Assembly: GCF_013340205.1 (NCBI RefSeq)
Contig: NZ_BJTG01000006.1
Coordinates: forward strand, 292,338-356,337
DNA length: 64,000 nucleotides
Direction: 5' to 3'
Origin: Anaeromyxobacter diazotrophicus
GTDB taxonomy: Bacteria > Myxococcota > Myxococcia > Myxococcales > Anaeromyxobacteraceae
Shown here: in pieces, positions 8,667 through 18,595 of the stretch
Layout of the letters: the number at the start of each line of letters is the position of its first letter
How positions within the stretch are numbered: the stretch's first letter is position 1
Program-made: the position numbers and the translations under genes
The notes under the pieces: generated by a model
What the model was told of the DNA's origin: nothing
Seen by the model: only the letters and a program-made list of their open reading frames with translations
The model's database searches: none

Positions 8667-9656
8667 ATGGAGACGACGCGGCTGGGGAGGACGGGGCTCG
8701 AGGTGAGCCGGCTCTGCCTGGGGACGATGAACTTCGGCCCGGAGACGAGCGAGGCGGACGCGTTCCGGATCATGGACCGCGCCCTCGAGGCGGGCGTCCA
8801 GTTCTTCGACACCGCGAACGTGTACGGCCAGAAGATGACCGAGTGGGGCAAGCTCCCGAAGAGCGGCCTCACCGAGCAGATCGTGGGGCGCTGGCTCGCC
8901 CAGGGCGGGCGGCGCGAGCGGATCGTGCTCGCCACCAAGGTCTACGGGGCCATGTACGAGGGGCCGAACGGCCGCGGGCTGTCGGCGCTGCACGTCCGGC
9001 GCGCCTGCGAGGACAGCCTGCGGCGGCTCCGCACCGACCACCTCGACCTGTATCAGATGCACCACGTGGACCGCGCCGTGCCCTGGGAGGAGATCTGGCA
9101 GGCGATGGAGCTGCTCGTGCAGCAGGGGAAGGTGCTCTACGTGGGGTCGAGCAACTTCGCCGGCTGGAACATCGCCCAGGCGTGCGAGTCGGCGGCCCGG
9201 CGCGGGTTCCTCGGGCTCGTCTCCGAGCAGAGCCTCTACAACCTGTCGGCCCGCACCGTGGAGCTGGAGGTGCTCCCCGCCTGCCGCGCCTACGGGCTCG
9301 GGGTCCTGCCCTGGAGCCCCCTCGGCGGCGGGCTGCTCGGCGGCGCGCTCCAGCAGGCGACCGAGGGGCGGCGGTCGAGCGAGCGCATCGCGCAGCGCAT
9401 CGCGGCGAACCGCGCGCGCCTCGAGCCGTGGGAGCAGCTCTGCCGCGAGCTCGGTCACGCCCCGGCCGACGTGGCGCTGGCGTGGCTCCTCCACCGGCCC
9501 GGGGTGACGGCGCCCATCGTCGGGCCGCGCACGATGCAGCAGCTCGAGGACGCGCTCCGCGCGGCCCGCCTGAAGCTCGACGCCGCCGTGCTGGAGCGGC
9601 TCGATCGCATCTGGCCCGGCCCCGGCGGCGAGGCGCCGGAGGCGTACGCGTGGTGA
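8667..9656 (+). CDS. Aldo/keto reductase
   Basis: A 329-aa NADPH-dependent aldo/keto reductase with a complete catalytic tetrad: Asp48 and Tyr53 (FFDTANVYG), Lys91 (LATKVYG) and His132 (LYQMHHVD). The C-terminal cofactor-binding stretch (PIVGPRTMQQLEDAL) is typical of the YajO/YghZ and potassium-channel beta-subunit-like branch (AKR11-14). It probably reduces aldehydes or ketones; no substrate can be inferred. No ribosome-binding site precedes the ATG, and a -10-like box lies directly upstream. Confidence 0.93.
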   Translation: METTRLGRTGLEVSRLCLGTMNFGPETSEADAFRIMDRALEAGVQFFDTANVYGQKMTEWGKLPKSGLTEQIVGRWLAQGGRRERIVLATKVYGAMYEGPNGRGLSALHVRRACEDSLRRLRTDHLDLYQMHHVDRAVPWEEIWQAMELLVQQGKVLYVGSSNFAGWNIAQACESAARRGFLGLVSEQSLYNLSARTVELEVLPACRAYGLGVLPWSPLGGGLLGGALQQATEGRRSSERIAQRIAANRARLEPWEQLCRELGHAPADVALAWLLHRPGVTAPIVGPRTMQQLEDALRAARLKLDAAVLERLDRIWPGPGGEAPEAYAW

Positions 9657-9697
9657 GCGTGCGCTGAGGCGCCGGCGAGCCACGCGACGGAGCCGCG

Positions 9698-10918
9698 ATG
9701 TCGAACGACGCCCGGCCGAGCCCCGCCGACCCGCCGCCGCCGCCGCCCCCGCGCGCCGCGCCGGCCCCGGGCGAGCGGCCGGCCGCGGACCCCGCCCGGA
9801 CCCGGCGGCGCCGGGTGCGCGTCGCGATCGCGGTCGCCGTCCTCGCCCTGGCGGCGCTCGGGTGGTGGCTCCACGCGCGGCGGTACGAGGACACCGACGA
9901 CGCCCAGATCGACGGCAACATCAGCGCCGTGAGCCCGCGGGTGTCGGGCACCGTGCTGGCGGTGCACGTGGTCGACAACCAGGCCGTGAGGGCGGGCGAC
10001 GTCCTCGTCGAGCTCGACACGACCGACCTCGAAGTCGCCCTGGCGCAGGCGCGGGCGGCGGTGGTCCAGGCCGAGGCGCAGGTCGCGGCGGAGACCCCGA
10101 GCGTCGACATCACCCAGGCGACGAACCTGGCGCAGGTCCAGGGGGCCGACGCCGACGTGGAGAACGCGCGCGCGGACGCCGAGGCGTCGCAGCGCGAGCT
10201 CGAGCAGGCGCAGGCGAACGACCGCCTGGCGCAGCTGCAGCTCGAGCGCGCGAAGCGGCTCGTCGCCGGCGCGAGCATGGCGCCGGCCGAGTACGACCAG
10301 CGCCTGGCGCAGGCGGAGGTGGCGCGGGCGGCGGTGGCGGCGGCGCGGCAGCGGGTGGAGGGGCGGCGGACCCGCCTCGCCGCCGCGCTCTCGCGGCAGC
10401 GCGAGGCGCACCAGAACGCGCCGCGGCAGCTGGTGACGCGGGAGGCGCAGGTGGCGGTGCGCCGCGCGAACCTCGACCTGGCGCGGGCCCAGCTCAAGCA
10501 GGCGCAGCTCAACCTCTCCTACGCCCGGGTGACCGCGCCCGCCGACGGCATCGTCGGCAAGAAGTCGGTCAACGTGGGCGACCGGGTGCAGCCCGGGCAG
10601 CAGCTGCTCGCGCTCACCCAGACCGGCGAGCTGTGGGTGACCGCCAACTTCCGCGAGACGCAGATCGAGCTCATGCGCGTCGGGCAGCGGGCGGAGGTCC
10701 ACGTGGACGCGATCTCCCGCGACTACGGCGGCGTGGTCGAGAGCTTCGCCGGCGCGACCGGCTCGCGCTACAGCCTGCTGCCTCCGGAGAACGCGAGCGG
10801 CAACTACGTGAAGGTGGTGCAGCGGATCCCGGTCCGGATCCGGCTCGACCCGGGGCAGCCCGGGATGGAGCGGCTCCGGCCCGGCATGTCGGTGGGGCCG
10901 TCGGTGAAGGTGCGGTGA
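9698..10918 (+). CDS. EmrA/HlyD-family periplasmic adaptor
   Basis: A 406-aa membrane-fusion protein partnering the MFS pump downstream. A Pro-rich cytoplasmic tail (1-38) precedes one membrane helix (about 41-58), then the signature YEDTDDAQIDGNISAVSPRVSGTV of the lipoyl half-motif, a long Ala/Gln-rich coiled-coil hairpin (about 110-265), and the second lipoyl half and beta-barrel (YARVTAPADGIVGKKSVNVGDRV; LWVTANFRETQI). EmrA-type adaptors bridge a 14-helix MFS pump and a TolC channel. No TolC gene is found in the window. The pump starts 24 bp downstream. Confidence 0.93.
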   Translation: MSNDARPSPADPPPPPPPRAAPAPGERPAADPARTRRRRVRVAIAVAVLALAALGWWLHARRYEDTDDAQIDGNISAVSPRVSGTVLAVHVVDNQAVRAGDVLVELDTTDLEVALAQARAAVVQAEAQVAAETPSVDITQATNLAQVQGADADVENARADAEASQRELEQAQANDRLAQLQLERAKRLVAGASMAPAEYDQRLAQAEVARAAVAAARQRVEGRRTRLAAALSRQREAHQNAPRQLVTREAQVAVRRANLDLARAQLKQAQLNLSYARVTAPADGIVGKKSVNVGDRVQPGQQLLALTQTGELWVTANFRETQIELMRVGQRAEVHVDAISRDYGGVVESFAGATGSRYSLLPPENASGNYVKVVQRIPVRIRLDPGQPGMERLRPGMSVGPSVKVR

Positions 10919-10942
10919 GCGGGGCGAGGGCGCGGGCGGACC

Positions 10943-12532
10943 ATGGCGGCGGGCGGCGGCGCGGAGCAAGGGCACGGCTTCACCGGCGGGCACAACCCGT
11001 GGGTGGTCGCGCTCACCGTCACCCTGGCGACGTTCATGGAGGTGCTCGACACCGCCATCGCGAACGTCTCCTTGCCCCACATCGCGGGCAGCCTCTCGGT
11101 CAGCCAGGACGAGAGCACCTGGGTCCTCACCTCCTACCTGGTCTCGAACGCGATCGTGCTGCCGGTGAGCGGCTGGTTCGCCACCCGCTTCGGCCGCAAG
11201 CGCTTCTACATGAGCTGCGTGGCGCTCTTCACGACCAGCTCCTTCCTGTGCGGGGTCGCGCCGAGCCTGGGGGCGCTCATCTTCTTCCGCGTGCTGCAGG
11301 GCGTCGGCGGCGGCGGGCTCGGCCCGAGCGAGCAGGCCATCCTGGCCGACACCTTCCCGCCCCGGCAGCGCGGGATGGCGTTCGCGGTCTACGGCATGGC
11401 GGTCGTACTCGCGCCCGCCATCGGGCCCACCCTGGGCGGCTACATCACCGACCACTTCAGCTGGCGCTGGGTCTTCTTCATCAACGTGCCGGTGGGCCTC
11501 TTCTCGCTGTGGGCCTCGAACCAGGTGGTGGTGGACCCGCCGCGGCTGGCGGCGCTGCGCCAGCGGGCCGGCCCCATCGACTACGTCGGCCTCGGGCTCA
11601 TCGCGGTGGGGCTCGGCTCGCTCGAGTACGTCCTCGACAAGGGCCAGGAGGACGACTGGTTCGCCTCGCACGCCATCGTCGGGTTCTCCCTGGCGGCCGC
11701 GGTGTGCCTGGTCGCGTTCGTCTGGTGGGAGTGGCGCCAGGAGCACCCGGTGGTCGACGTCCGGCTCTTCGCGCAGCGCAGCTTCGCGGCCTCCAACGTC
11801 ATGATGCTGGTGCTCGGCATGACCCTCTACGGCAGCACCGTGCTCCTGCCCCAGTACCTGCAGGTCTGGATGGGCTACTCGGCCCAGCAGGCGGGGGAGG
11901 TGCTGTCGCCGGGCGGGGTGGCGGTCATCCTGCTCCTGCCGCTCGTCGGGCGGCTCGTCTCGCGCTACGACCCGCGGCTCCTCATCGCCTTCGGGTTCAC
12001 GGTGCTGTCCCTCGCCACCTTCCACATGGCGCACACCCTCTACCCCGGCATCGACTTCCGCACCGCGCTCCAGCTGCGCGTCTACCAGTCGTGCGGGCTC
12101 GCCTTCCTCTTCGTGCCCATCAACACCCTCGTCTACGCCGGCGTCCACCCGTCGAAGAACAACGCGGTGTCCGGCATCGTGAACCTGTCCCGGAACATGG
12201 GCGGCGACATCGGGATCGCGCTCGTCACCACCCTCATCGCGCGGCGCTCGCAGGTGCACCAGGCGAACCTGGTGGCGCACCTCGACCCCGGCCGCGGCGA
12301 GGTGCGCGCGCGCCTGGAGGCGATGGCGCAGGCCCTCACCCGCGCCGGCAGCTCCAGCGCCGACGCGGCGCGCCAGGCGTACGGCGCCCTCTCCCGGCTG
12401 CTCGCGCAGCAGGCGCAGACGCTGGCGTACCTGGACGTCCTGTGGCTGCTCGGCTGGTTCGCGCTGGCCATGATCCCGCTCGTCTTCCTGGCGCGCCGCC
12501 CGGCCCCCGGCGCGGCGCCCGCGGGCCACTGA
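10943..12532 (+). CDS. EmrB-type DHA2 drug efflux transporter (MFS, 14 TMS)
   Basis: A 529-aa member of the DHA2 drug:H+ antiporter family. It shows the DHA2 start LATFMEVLDTAIANVSLPHIAGSL, motif A-like GWFATRFGRKRF, and motif C (VLAPAIGPTLGGYITD) of antiporters, followed by SWRWVFFINVPVG. Hydrophobicity suggests 14 helices. With the EmrA-like adaptor it should export hydrophobic compounds across both membranes when joined to a TolC-type channel. No regulator gene is adjacent. Confidence 0.93.
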   Translation: MAAGGGAEQGHGFTGGHNPWVVALTVTLATFMEVLDTAIANVSLPHIAGSLSVSQDESTWVLTSYLVSNAIVLPVSGWFATRFGRKRFYMSCVALFTTSSFLCGVAPSLGALIFFRVLQGVGGGGLGPSEQAILADTFPPRQRGMAFAVYGMAVVLAPAIGPTLGGYITDHFSWRWVFFINVPVGLFSLWASNQVVVDPPRLAALRQRAGPIDYVGLGLIAVGLGSLEYVLDKGQEDDWFASHAIVGFSLAAAVCLVAFVWWEWRQEHPVVDVRLFAQRSFAASNVMMLVLGMTLYGSTVLLPQYLQVWMGYSAQQAGEVLSPGGVAVILLLPLVGRLVSRYDPRLLIAFGFTVLSLATFHMAHTLYPGIDFRTALQLRVYQSCGLAFLFVPINTLVYAGVHPSKNNAVSGIVNLSRNMGGDIGIALVTTLIARRSQVHQANLVAHLDPGRGEVRARLEAMAQALTRAGSSSADAARQAYGALSRLLAQQAQTLAYLDVLWLLGWFALAMIPLVFLARRPAPGAAPAGH

Positions 12533-12617
12533 GCCTCCGCGCGAGCGGGGGAATGCACGGCAGGCGGCGGTGGGTTATCCTGCGCGGCCTCGCGCGGACT
12601 CCGCGCGCGCTCCCACC

Positions 12618-14246
<1,629 letters not shown>

Positions 14247-14259
14247 GCGGCCGCGGGGT

Positions 14260-14283
14260 CCGTGGGGCGGGGGCTCGTCCCCC
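14260..14283. repeat. Reverse-complement copy of the GGGGG-ACGAG-CCCCC hairpin repeat
   Basis: Read on the minus strand this 24-base segment matches 5969-5992 in all but one position, including the hairpin and the trailing CACGG. It sits between the ends of convergent prfC and gloA, as the other copy sits between convergent genes. Confidence 0.55.
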
Positions 14284-14294
14284 GACGCCTCCCG

Positions 14295-14684
14295 CTACAG
14301 GCTGCCCCGCTGAATGAGCTCGATCTTGTAGCCGTCCGGGTCCTCGACGAACGCGATGACGGTCCGGCCGTGCTTCATCGGGCCGGCCGCCCGGACCACC
14401 TTGCCGCCGCGCCGCTCGATCTCCGCGCAGGCCGCGTAGGCGTCCGGCACCTCGAGCGCGACGTGGCCGAAGCCCGTGCCGAGGTCGTAGCGCGGGGTGT
14501 CCCAGTTGTGCGTGAGCTCGAGCGCCGCCTGCTCCGACTCGGGGCCGAAGCCGACGAAGGCGAGGGTGAACTTGCCCTCGGGGTAGTCCTGCCGGCGCAG
14601 GAGCTTCATGCCCAGCACCTGGGTGTAGAAGGCGAGCGACCGCTCGAGGTCGCCGACGCGGATCATGGTGTGGAGGATGCGCAT
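14295..14684 (-). CDS. gloA: Lactoylglutathione lyase (glyoxalase I)
   Basis: A 129-aa vicinal-oxygen-chelate protein that isomerises the hemithioacetal of methylglyoxal and glutathione (or another thiol) to the lactoyl thioester. It closely follows bacterial Glo[49 protein letters not shown] and [14 protein letters not shown]. Metal ligands are His5, Glu56 (ALELTHN), His74 (GFGHVA) and a Glu near residue 122 (YKIELI). Full length; convergent with prfC. Confidence 0.95.
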   Translation of the reverse strand: MRILHTMIRVGDLERSLAFYTQVLGMKLLRRQDYPEGKFTLAFVGFGPESEQAALELTHNWDTPRYDLGTGFGHVALEVPDAYAACAEIERRGGKVVRAAGPMKHGRTVIAFVEDPDGYKIELIQRGSL

Positions 14685-14755
14685 GGGGGTTGCATCCTAA
14701 CGCCGGCGGACGCGGCGCGCGCGGCCGCCGCTGCGAGGCCGGCCCCGGTCTGGCG

Positions 14756-14761
14756 TAGGAT
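14756..14761 (+). promoter_or_regulatory. -10-like hexamer deciding the start of the nucleosidase gene
   Basis: TAGGAT overlaps the upstream-most possible ATG (14760) and is followed by seven bases before GTG at 14769. If this is the -10 box the true, leaderless start must be the GTG. Confidence 0.4.
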
Positions 14762-14768
14762 GCCGGGC

Positions 14769-15362
14769 GTGCCCGCGAACGTCCCCGACCTCCTCCTGGC
14801 CGCCTTCCCGCCCGAGCTGTGCGGGCTCGACGCCGCGCCGCCGCCGGGCTGGCGCGCCGCCTGCGTCGGGGTAGGGGCGGTGACCGCCGCGGCCGCGACG
14901 GCGCGCCTCCTCGCCGCCAGCGCGCCGCGCCGGGTGCTGTTCGTCGGCACCTGCGGCGCCTACGACGGCCGGCTCGCGCCGGGCGACCTCCTCGCCGGCG
15001 CGGAGGCGATCGCCACCTCGCTCGACGAGGTCGAGGGGCGCGCCTACCGGCCCGCGGCGGAGCCGGTGCGCTGGGCCGCCGGCTGGGCGCTGCCGGCGCG
15101 CTTCGCCCCGCACGCGGTGGCCGTCCCGCCCGCCATCACCCGCACCGCCGCCGGCGCGGCCGCGCTGGCGCGCCTCGCCGCGGCCGAGCACCTCGAGCTC
15201 AGCGGCGTCTTCGCGGCCTGCGCCGCCGCCGGCGTCCCGGCCGCGGCCGCGCTCGGGGTCGCGAACCGGGTCGGCCCGGAGGCGCACGCGGAGTGGTGCG
15301 CCCGCCACGAGGGCGTCAGCCGGGCGCTGGTGCAGGCGCTGCGCGACGAGCGCGTGCTGTGA
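14769..15362 (+). CDS. Futalosine hydrolase-like nucleosidase
   Basis: A 197-aa protein of the PNP/MTAN nucleosidase fold: early beta-strands, the ribose/phosphate loop RVLFVGTCGAYDGRLAPGDLL, and near the end EHLELSGVFAACAAAGVPAAAALGVANRVG, matching the purine-site 'E-x-SGVFAAC' pattern. Short length and these motifs most resemble MqnB, which releases hypoxanthine from futalosine in menaquinone synthesis. The anaerobic lifestyle suggested by the Fdh locus fits, but no other mqn gene is nearby. Start GTG at 14769 is preferred over ATG 14760 because the latter falls inside a -10-like box. The stop overlaps the next gene. Confidence 0.6.
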   Translation: MPANVPDLLLAAFPPELCGLDAAPPPGWRAACVGVGAVTAAAATARLLAASAPRRVLFVGTCGAYDGRLAPGDLLAGAEAIATSLDEVEGRAYRPAAEPVRWAAGWALPARFAPHAVAVPPAITRTAAGAAALARLAAAEHLELSGVFAACAAAGVPAAAALGVANRVGPEAHAEWCARHEGVSRALVQALRDERVL

Positions 15363-16336
15363 GCGGTGGGGCGCGCCGGCTCGGGCCGCTCCTCGTCCGC
15401 GGCGTCCTGGCGGGCCTCTTCTTCAGCGCGACCTTCGTGCTGAACCGCGCCATGAGCCAGGCCGGCGGGCACTGGGTGTGGAGCGCCGCGCTGCGCTACC
15501 TGCACATGCTCCTCCTGCTGGCGGTCGCGCTGGCCGCGACCGGGCAGGGCGCCGTGCTGCGCGGCGCGCTGCGCCTGTTCCGGGCCCACCTCGGCTTCTG
15601 GGTGGTCGCCGGCGGGGTGGGGTGCGGGCTCTTCTACGCGCCTCTCTGCCTGGCGGCGGCCTACGCGCCGGGGTGGGTGGTCGCCACCACCTGGCAGTCG
15701 ACGGTCCTCGCCACGCCGCTCGTGCTGTTCGCCTTCGGCCGCCCCGTCCCGCTGCGCGGCCTCGCCTTCACCGCGCTCGTCTTCCTGGGCATCGCGCTCG
15801 TCACGCTGGAGCAGGCGGGCGGCGCCGGGGTCCGCGAGGTGGCGCTGGGCGCCGCCCCGGTGCTCCTCGCCGCCTTCGCCTACCCGGTCGGCAACCAGCT
15901 GGTGTGGGAGGCGCGGCGCGGCGGGCGGCGGTGGGTGCCGCACCTCGACGACCCGCTCCTCGACCACGACCTGGCGCGCGTCCTCCTGCTCGTGCTGGGC
16001 TCCCTGCCGTTCTGGCTCGTGCTGGGCGCCGCCGTCCGCCCGCCGCCGCCCAGCGCGGCGCAGGTGGGACGCACGGCGCTGGTGGCGCTCCTCTCCGGCG
16101 TGGTGGCGACGAGCCTGTTCCTCTCGGCGCGCCACCGCGCGCGCACCGCCTACGAGCTGGCGGCCGTGGACGCGACGCAGGCGACCGAGGTGATCTTCTC
16201 GGTCGCGGGCGAGGTGGCGCTCCTCGGCGGGGCGCCGCCCGGCCCGCTCGGCGCCGGGGGCGTCGCGCTCGCCCTCAGCGGGCTGGGGCTGTACCTGGGG
16301 GCGCAGACGCGGCCGCCGCCGGCGGCGCGATCGTGA
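15359..16336 (+). CDS. EmrE-type multidrug efflux transporter (DMT superfamily)
   Basis: A 325-aa membrane protein with about ten hydrophobic helices, starting GTG within the preceding stop (GTGA), hence co-translated. LAGLFFSATFVLNRAMSQAGGHWVWSAALRYLHMLLLL and AAYAPGWVVATTWQSTVLATPLVL match the 'putative multidrug resistance efflux transporter' group of the drug/metabolite superfamily. The C-terminal half repeats the pattern (VDATQATEVIFSVAGEV). Substrate unknown; coupling to a nucleosidase might mean export of a nucleoside or base, which is speculation. Convergent with, and overlapping by 62 bp, the cupredoxin gene. Confidence 0.75.
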   Translation: MSGGARRLGPLLVRGVLAGLFFSATFVLNRAMSQAGGHWVWSAALRYLHMLLLLAVALAATGQGAVLRGALRLFRAHLGFWVVAGGVGCGLFYAPLCLAAAYAPGWVVATTWQSTVLATPLVLFAFGRPVPLRGLAFTALVFLGIALVTLEQAGGAGVREVALGAAPVLLAAFAYPVGNQLVWEARRGGRRWVPHLDDPLLDHDLARVLLLVLGSLPFWLVLGAAVRPPPPSAAQVGRTALVALLSGVVATSLFLSARHRARTAYELAAVDATQATEVIFSVAGEVALLGGAPPGPLGAGGVALALSGLGLYLGAQTRPPPAARS

Positions 16337-16727
16337 TCGTGCCCTGATCCATCATGGCGTTGCGGACCAGCCAGCAGAAGTAGGGGACGACCGTCCCCAC
16401 CGCCGCGGTGGCCGGGAGCTGGAACGGCTGCTCGCTCCGCGCCGGAAGGTACAGGTCGAGGGCGACGCCGCCCACCGGGGCCTCCACGTACTGCCCCGGG
16501 GCGGCGGCGCTCATGAGCCAGTGGTCGTAGTCGTCGTCGTTCCGGAAGAGCACCGTCGCGCCGGGCGGCGCGGCCAGGTCGGCCGGGAGGAACTGGTAGT
16601 TCCGGACGGTGACGACGTACGGGGTCGCGACAGGGTTGAGATCGGCGGTCGCGCCCGCCCCGCAGGCCGCGATCGCGGCGGCGAGCGCGGCCGGGATCGA
16701 GCGCGGGAGGTGGAGGCGGGCGAGCAC
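16275..16727 (-). CDS. Cupredoxin-like lipoprotein with an incomplete copper site
   Basis: A 150-aa exported protein with a lipobox (AAIAAC22). The mature part is a plastocyanin-like fold: VTVRNYQFLPADLAAPPGATVLFRNDDDYDHWL, with first ligand His69, and VPYFCWLVRNAMM, with Cys118 and Met126 at the correct plastocyanin spacing (Cys+8). The second His, expected at Cys+3, is Val121. The type 1 site is thus His-Cys-Met at best, so copper binding is doubtful or altered. The GTG start is preceded by a -10-like TAGAGT six bases upstream and no ribosome site. The 3' end overlaps the convergent transporter gene. Confidence 0.7.
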   Translation of the reverse strand: MLARLHLPRSIPAALAAAIAACGAGATADLNPVATPYVVTVRNYQFLPADLAAPPGATVLFRNDDDYDHWLMSAAAPGQYVEAPVGGVALDLYLPARSEQPFQLPATAAVGTVVPYFCWLVRNAMMDQGTITIAPPAAAASAPPGTAPAR

Positions 16728-16733
16728 GGGGGG

Positions 16734-16739
16734 ACTCTA
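16734..16739 (-). promoter_or_regulatory. -10-like hexamer 6 nt before the cupredoxin GTG
   Basis: On the minus strand TAGAGT is followed by six C residues and the GTG at 16727, without a Shine-Dalgarno sequence; a candidate leaderless promoter. Confidence 0.4.
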
Positions 16740-16756
16740 CCGCGCGCGGCCTCGAT

Positions 16757-17926
16757 TCAGAACTGCTCGCCGAAGGACACGTAGAGCGTCTCGTCGCCGC
16801 CGCCGAGCGCCCGCCCCATCTCGACGCGCACCAGGATGGCGTGGTCCCAGGTCAGCCGGAGCCCCGCCGCGAGGCCCGCCGCGTCCACCGCGGCCCAGCC
16901 CGGCTGCCGCGCCCACCCCGCGTCGATCCCGCCGTCGACCCCGTACTCCTGCAGCTTGCCGAGGAGGTGGGTCGAGAAGAGGTCGAGCCTGAGCTCGGCG
17001 CTGCCGAGCGCCTTCTCGTCGCCGGAGAGCCGGAAGCGCGCGATCCCCCGCACGCTGCCGCCGCCGCCGAGCCCCTCGCCGTAGGCGAGGCCCTCGTACA
17101 GCGACCGCTCGAAGAACGGGACCGCCCGCGCCGCGTCGGCCCGCGACGGCACGCCGGCGAGCTTGTGGTCGTAGAGCGCCCGCAGCGCCAGCGTCGCCCG
17201 CGAGAGGAGCGGGAGGTACGCCCGGGCGCTCGCGTCGTACCCGTGAAAGGAGAAGTCCGAGACGCCGCCCAGCTGCGGCGCGGCGAACGCGGCGGCCGTG
17301 ACGAAGAGGCCGCGGTGCGGCGAGAGCTCGTGGTCGCGGGTGTCGTAGAGCAGCCCGGCCTCGAAGAGCGCCACCCGCCCGCCCCGGGCCCCGGGCGGCG
17401 CGGACCGGGCGAGGAGGGCGCTCGGCTCGGGGACGCCCACGTCGAGGAAGCGCGCGCGGAGGTGCCAGCCGAAGCCGCCGAGGAACGGGCCCCGCAGCGT
17501 GGCCGCCGCGAGGAAGCGCCGGTCGTGGTACCGGTACGGCGCCGGCGGCGTGCCCGAGCCGGTCGGCACCTCGAGGCCGCCCAGCTGCGCCCCCTCGCCC
17601 CAGTACGGCATCAGCGCGTCGTCGCCGCCGTGGAGGGTCAGCCTCCACCGCAGCGGCAGGCCGAGCAGCCGCTGGTGGACCCAGGCGACGTCGGCCTGGC
17701 GCGGCCCGCGCGTCGCGTACGAGGCGGCGAGGGTGAGCGAGTCCTGCTCCCCCGGGTGCTCCGGGTCGGGCGCGTACATGAAGAGCGCCGCGCCCACCGT
17801 CAGCCCGACGTCGCTCGCGTACGAGGCGACGGGGACCCCGGCGAAGTGCCAGCGATCGACCTCGACCGGCGCCTCGAAGGCCGGCTCGCCGGCGGAGAGG
17901 ACGAGCAGGAGCAGGGCCGCGGTCAC
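16757..17926 (-). CDS. Outer-membrane beta-barrel, BamA/D15 surface-antigen type
   Basis: A 389-aa protein with a short signal peptide (VTAALLLLVLSAG) and alternating amphipathic strands throughout. Hallmarks of the bacterial surface antigen (D15) barrel are visible: LLYDTRDHELSPHRGLFV, GYDASARAYLPL, and GLGGGGSVRGIARFRLSGDEKALGSAELRL, which resembles the 'GG..tvRGy' loop-6 region. It ends in Phe, the usual outer-membrane C-terminal residue. There are no POTRA domains, so it is a barrel-only relative of BamA/TamA, of unknown role (patatin- or calcineurin-associated forms exist). Start is GTG. Confidence 0.8.
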   Translation of the reverse strand: MTAALLLLVLSAGEPAFEAPVEVDRWHFAGVPVASYASDVGLTVGAALFMYAPDPEHPGEQDSLTLAASYATRGPRQADVAWVHQRLLGLPLRWRLTLHGGDDALMPYWGEGAQLGGLEVPTGSGTPPAPYRYHDRRFLAAATLRGPFLGGFGWHLRARFLDVGVPEPSALLARSAPPGARGGRVALFEAGLLYDTRDHELSPHRGLFVTAAAFAAPQLGGVSDFSFHGYDASARAYLPLLSRATLALRALYDHKLAGVPSRADAARAVPFFERSLYEGLAYGEGLGGGGSVRGIARFRLSGDEKALGSAELRLDLFSTHLLGKLQEYGVDGGIDAGWARQPGWAAVDAAGLAAGLRLTWDHAILVRVEMGRALGGGDETLYVSFGEQF

Positions 17927-18068
17927 CCCTCAACCATGAGGGCGAGGGGCGCGCCCGGCGAGGCGTCCCGGTGGGAGGGCCGGGCGCGCGGCGGCCGGAC
18001 CACGGCCGGGCGGGCGAGCCGGGGGCCCGGGCGTGGCTAACGTCTCCTGGAACCCAAGGAGATCTGCC

Positions 18069-18560
18069 ATGGACGCCCTCAAGCTCCTCACCCAGCAGCA
18101 CGCCGAGGCCGCCGACCTGTTCGAGCGGTTCGAGAAGGCGGGGAAGAACGCACGCAAGACGAAGGAGCAGCTCTGCCAGAAGCTCGGCGACGCGCTCACC
18201 ATCCACAACACCATCGAGGAGAAGATCTTCTACCCGGCGACCAAGGACGCCCGGACGGAGGAGCTGTTGCGCGAGGCGGTGGAGGAGCACCTCGCGGTGA
18301 AGCGGCTCCTCGCCGACATCCTGCAGACGGACCTCGGCGACGCTCAGTTCGACGCGAAGATGAAGGTCGCCCAGGAGCAGTTCCAGCACCACCGCCAGGA
18401 GGAGGAGAAGGAGCTCTTCCCCGTGGTGCGGAAGATGATGGAGCGCGACGAGCTCGAGCAGCTGGGCGAGGAGATGGAGCAGCTCGGGAACGAGCTCAAG
18501 CAGCAGGCGGCGCCGCGCGATCAGGTCCTGGGGGAGACCGACCACCCGGCGCACATTTGA
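18069..18560 (+). CDS. Hemerythrin HHE-domain protein
   Basis: A 163-aa four-helix protein with the HHE cation-binding pattern: LTQQHAEAADLFERF, then IHNTIEEKIFYPA with the H..E.. pair, EEHLAVKRLLADI, and FQHHRQEEEKELFPVV. These supply the His/Glu ligands of a non-haem di-iron centre. Such proteins act in oxygen, NO or peroxide sensing or protection. A strong AAGGAG site precedes ATG 18069 by seven bases, ruling out the in-frame upstream start at 18033. The C-terminal ~40 residues are highly charged. Monocistronic, upstream of the Lhr helicase. Confidence 0.9.
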   Translation: MDALKLLTQQHAEAADLFERFEKAGKNARKTKEQLCQKLGDALTIHNTIEEKIFYPATKDARTEELLREAVEEHLAVKRLLADILQTDLGDAQFDAKMKVAQEQFQHHRQEEEKELFPVVRKMMERDELEQLGEEMEQLGNELKQQAAPRDQVLGETDHPAHI

Positions 18561-18583
18561 CGCTCCCGGCCGCGGGCCGGCGT

Positions 18584-18589
18584 TAAGAC
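18584..18589 (+). promoter_or_regulatory. -10-like hexamer before the Lhr helicase GTG
   Basis: TAAGAC is followed by six bases (GAGGGG) and the GTG at 18596. The GAGGGG could also serve as a poor, too-close ribosome site, so leaderless use is less certain here. Confidence 0.35.
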
Positions 18590-18595
18590 GAGGGG

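Noticed and set aside
14760..14768. ATG at 14760 as start of the nucleosidase
   Set aside because: It lies within a TAGGAT -10-like box; the GTG nine bases downstream has the spacing seen at other candidate leaderless genes. Not decisive.
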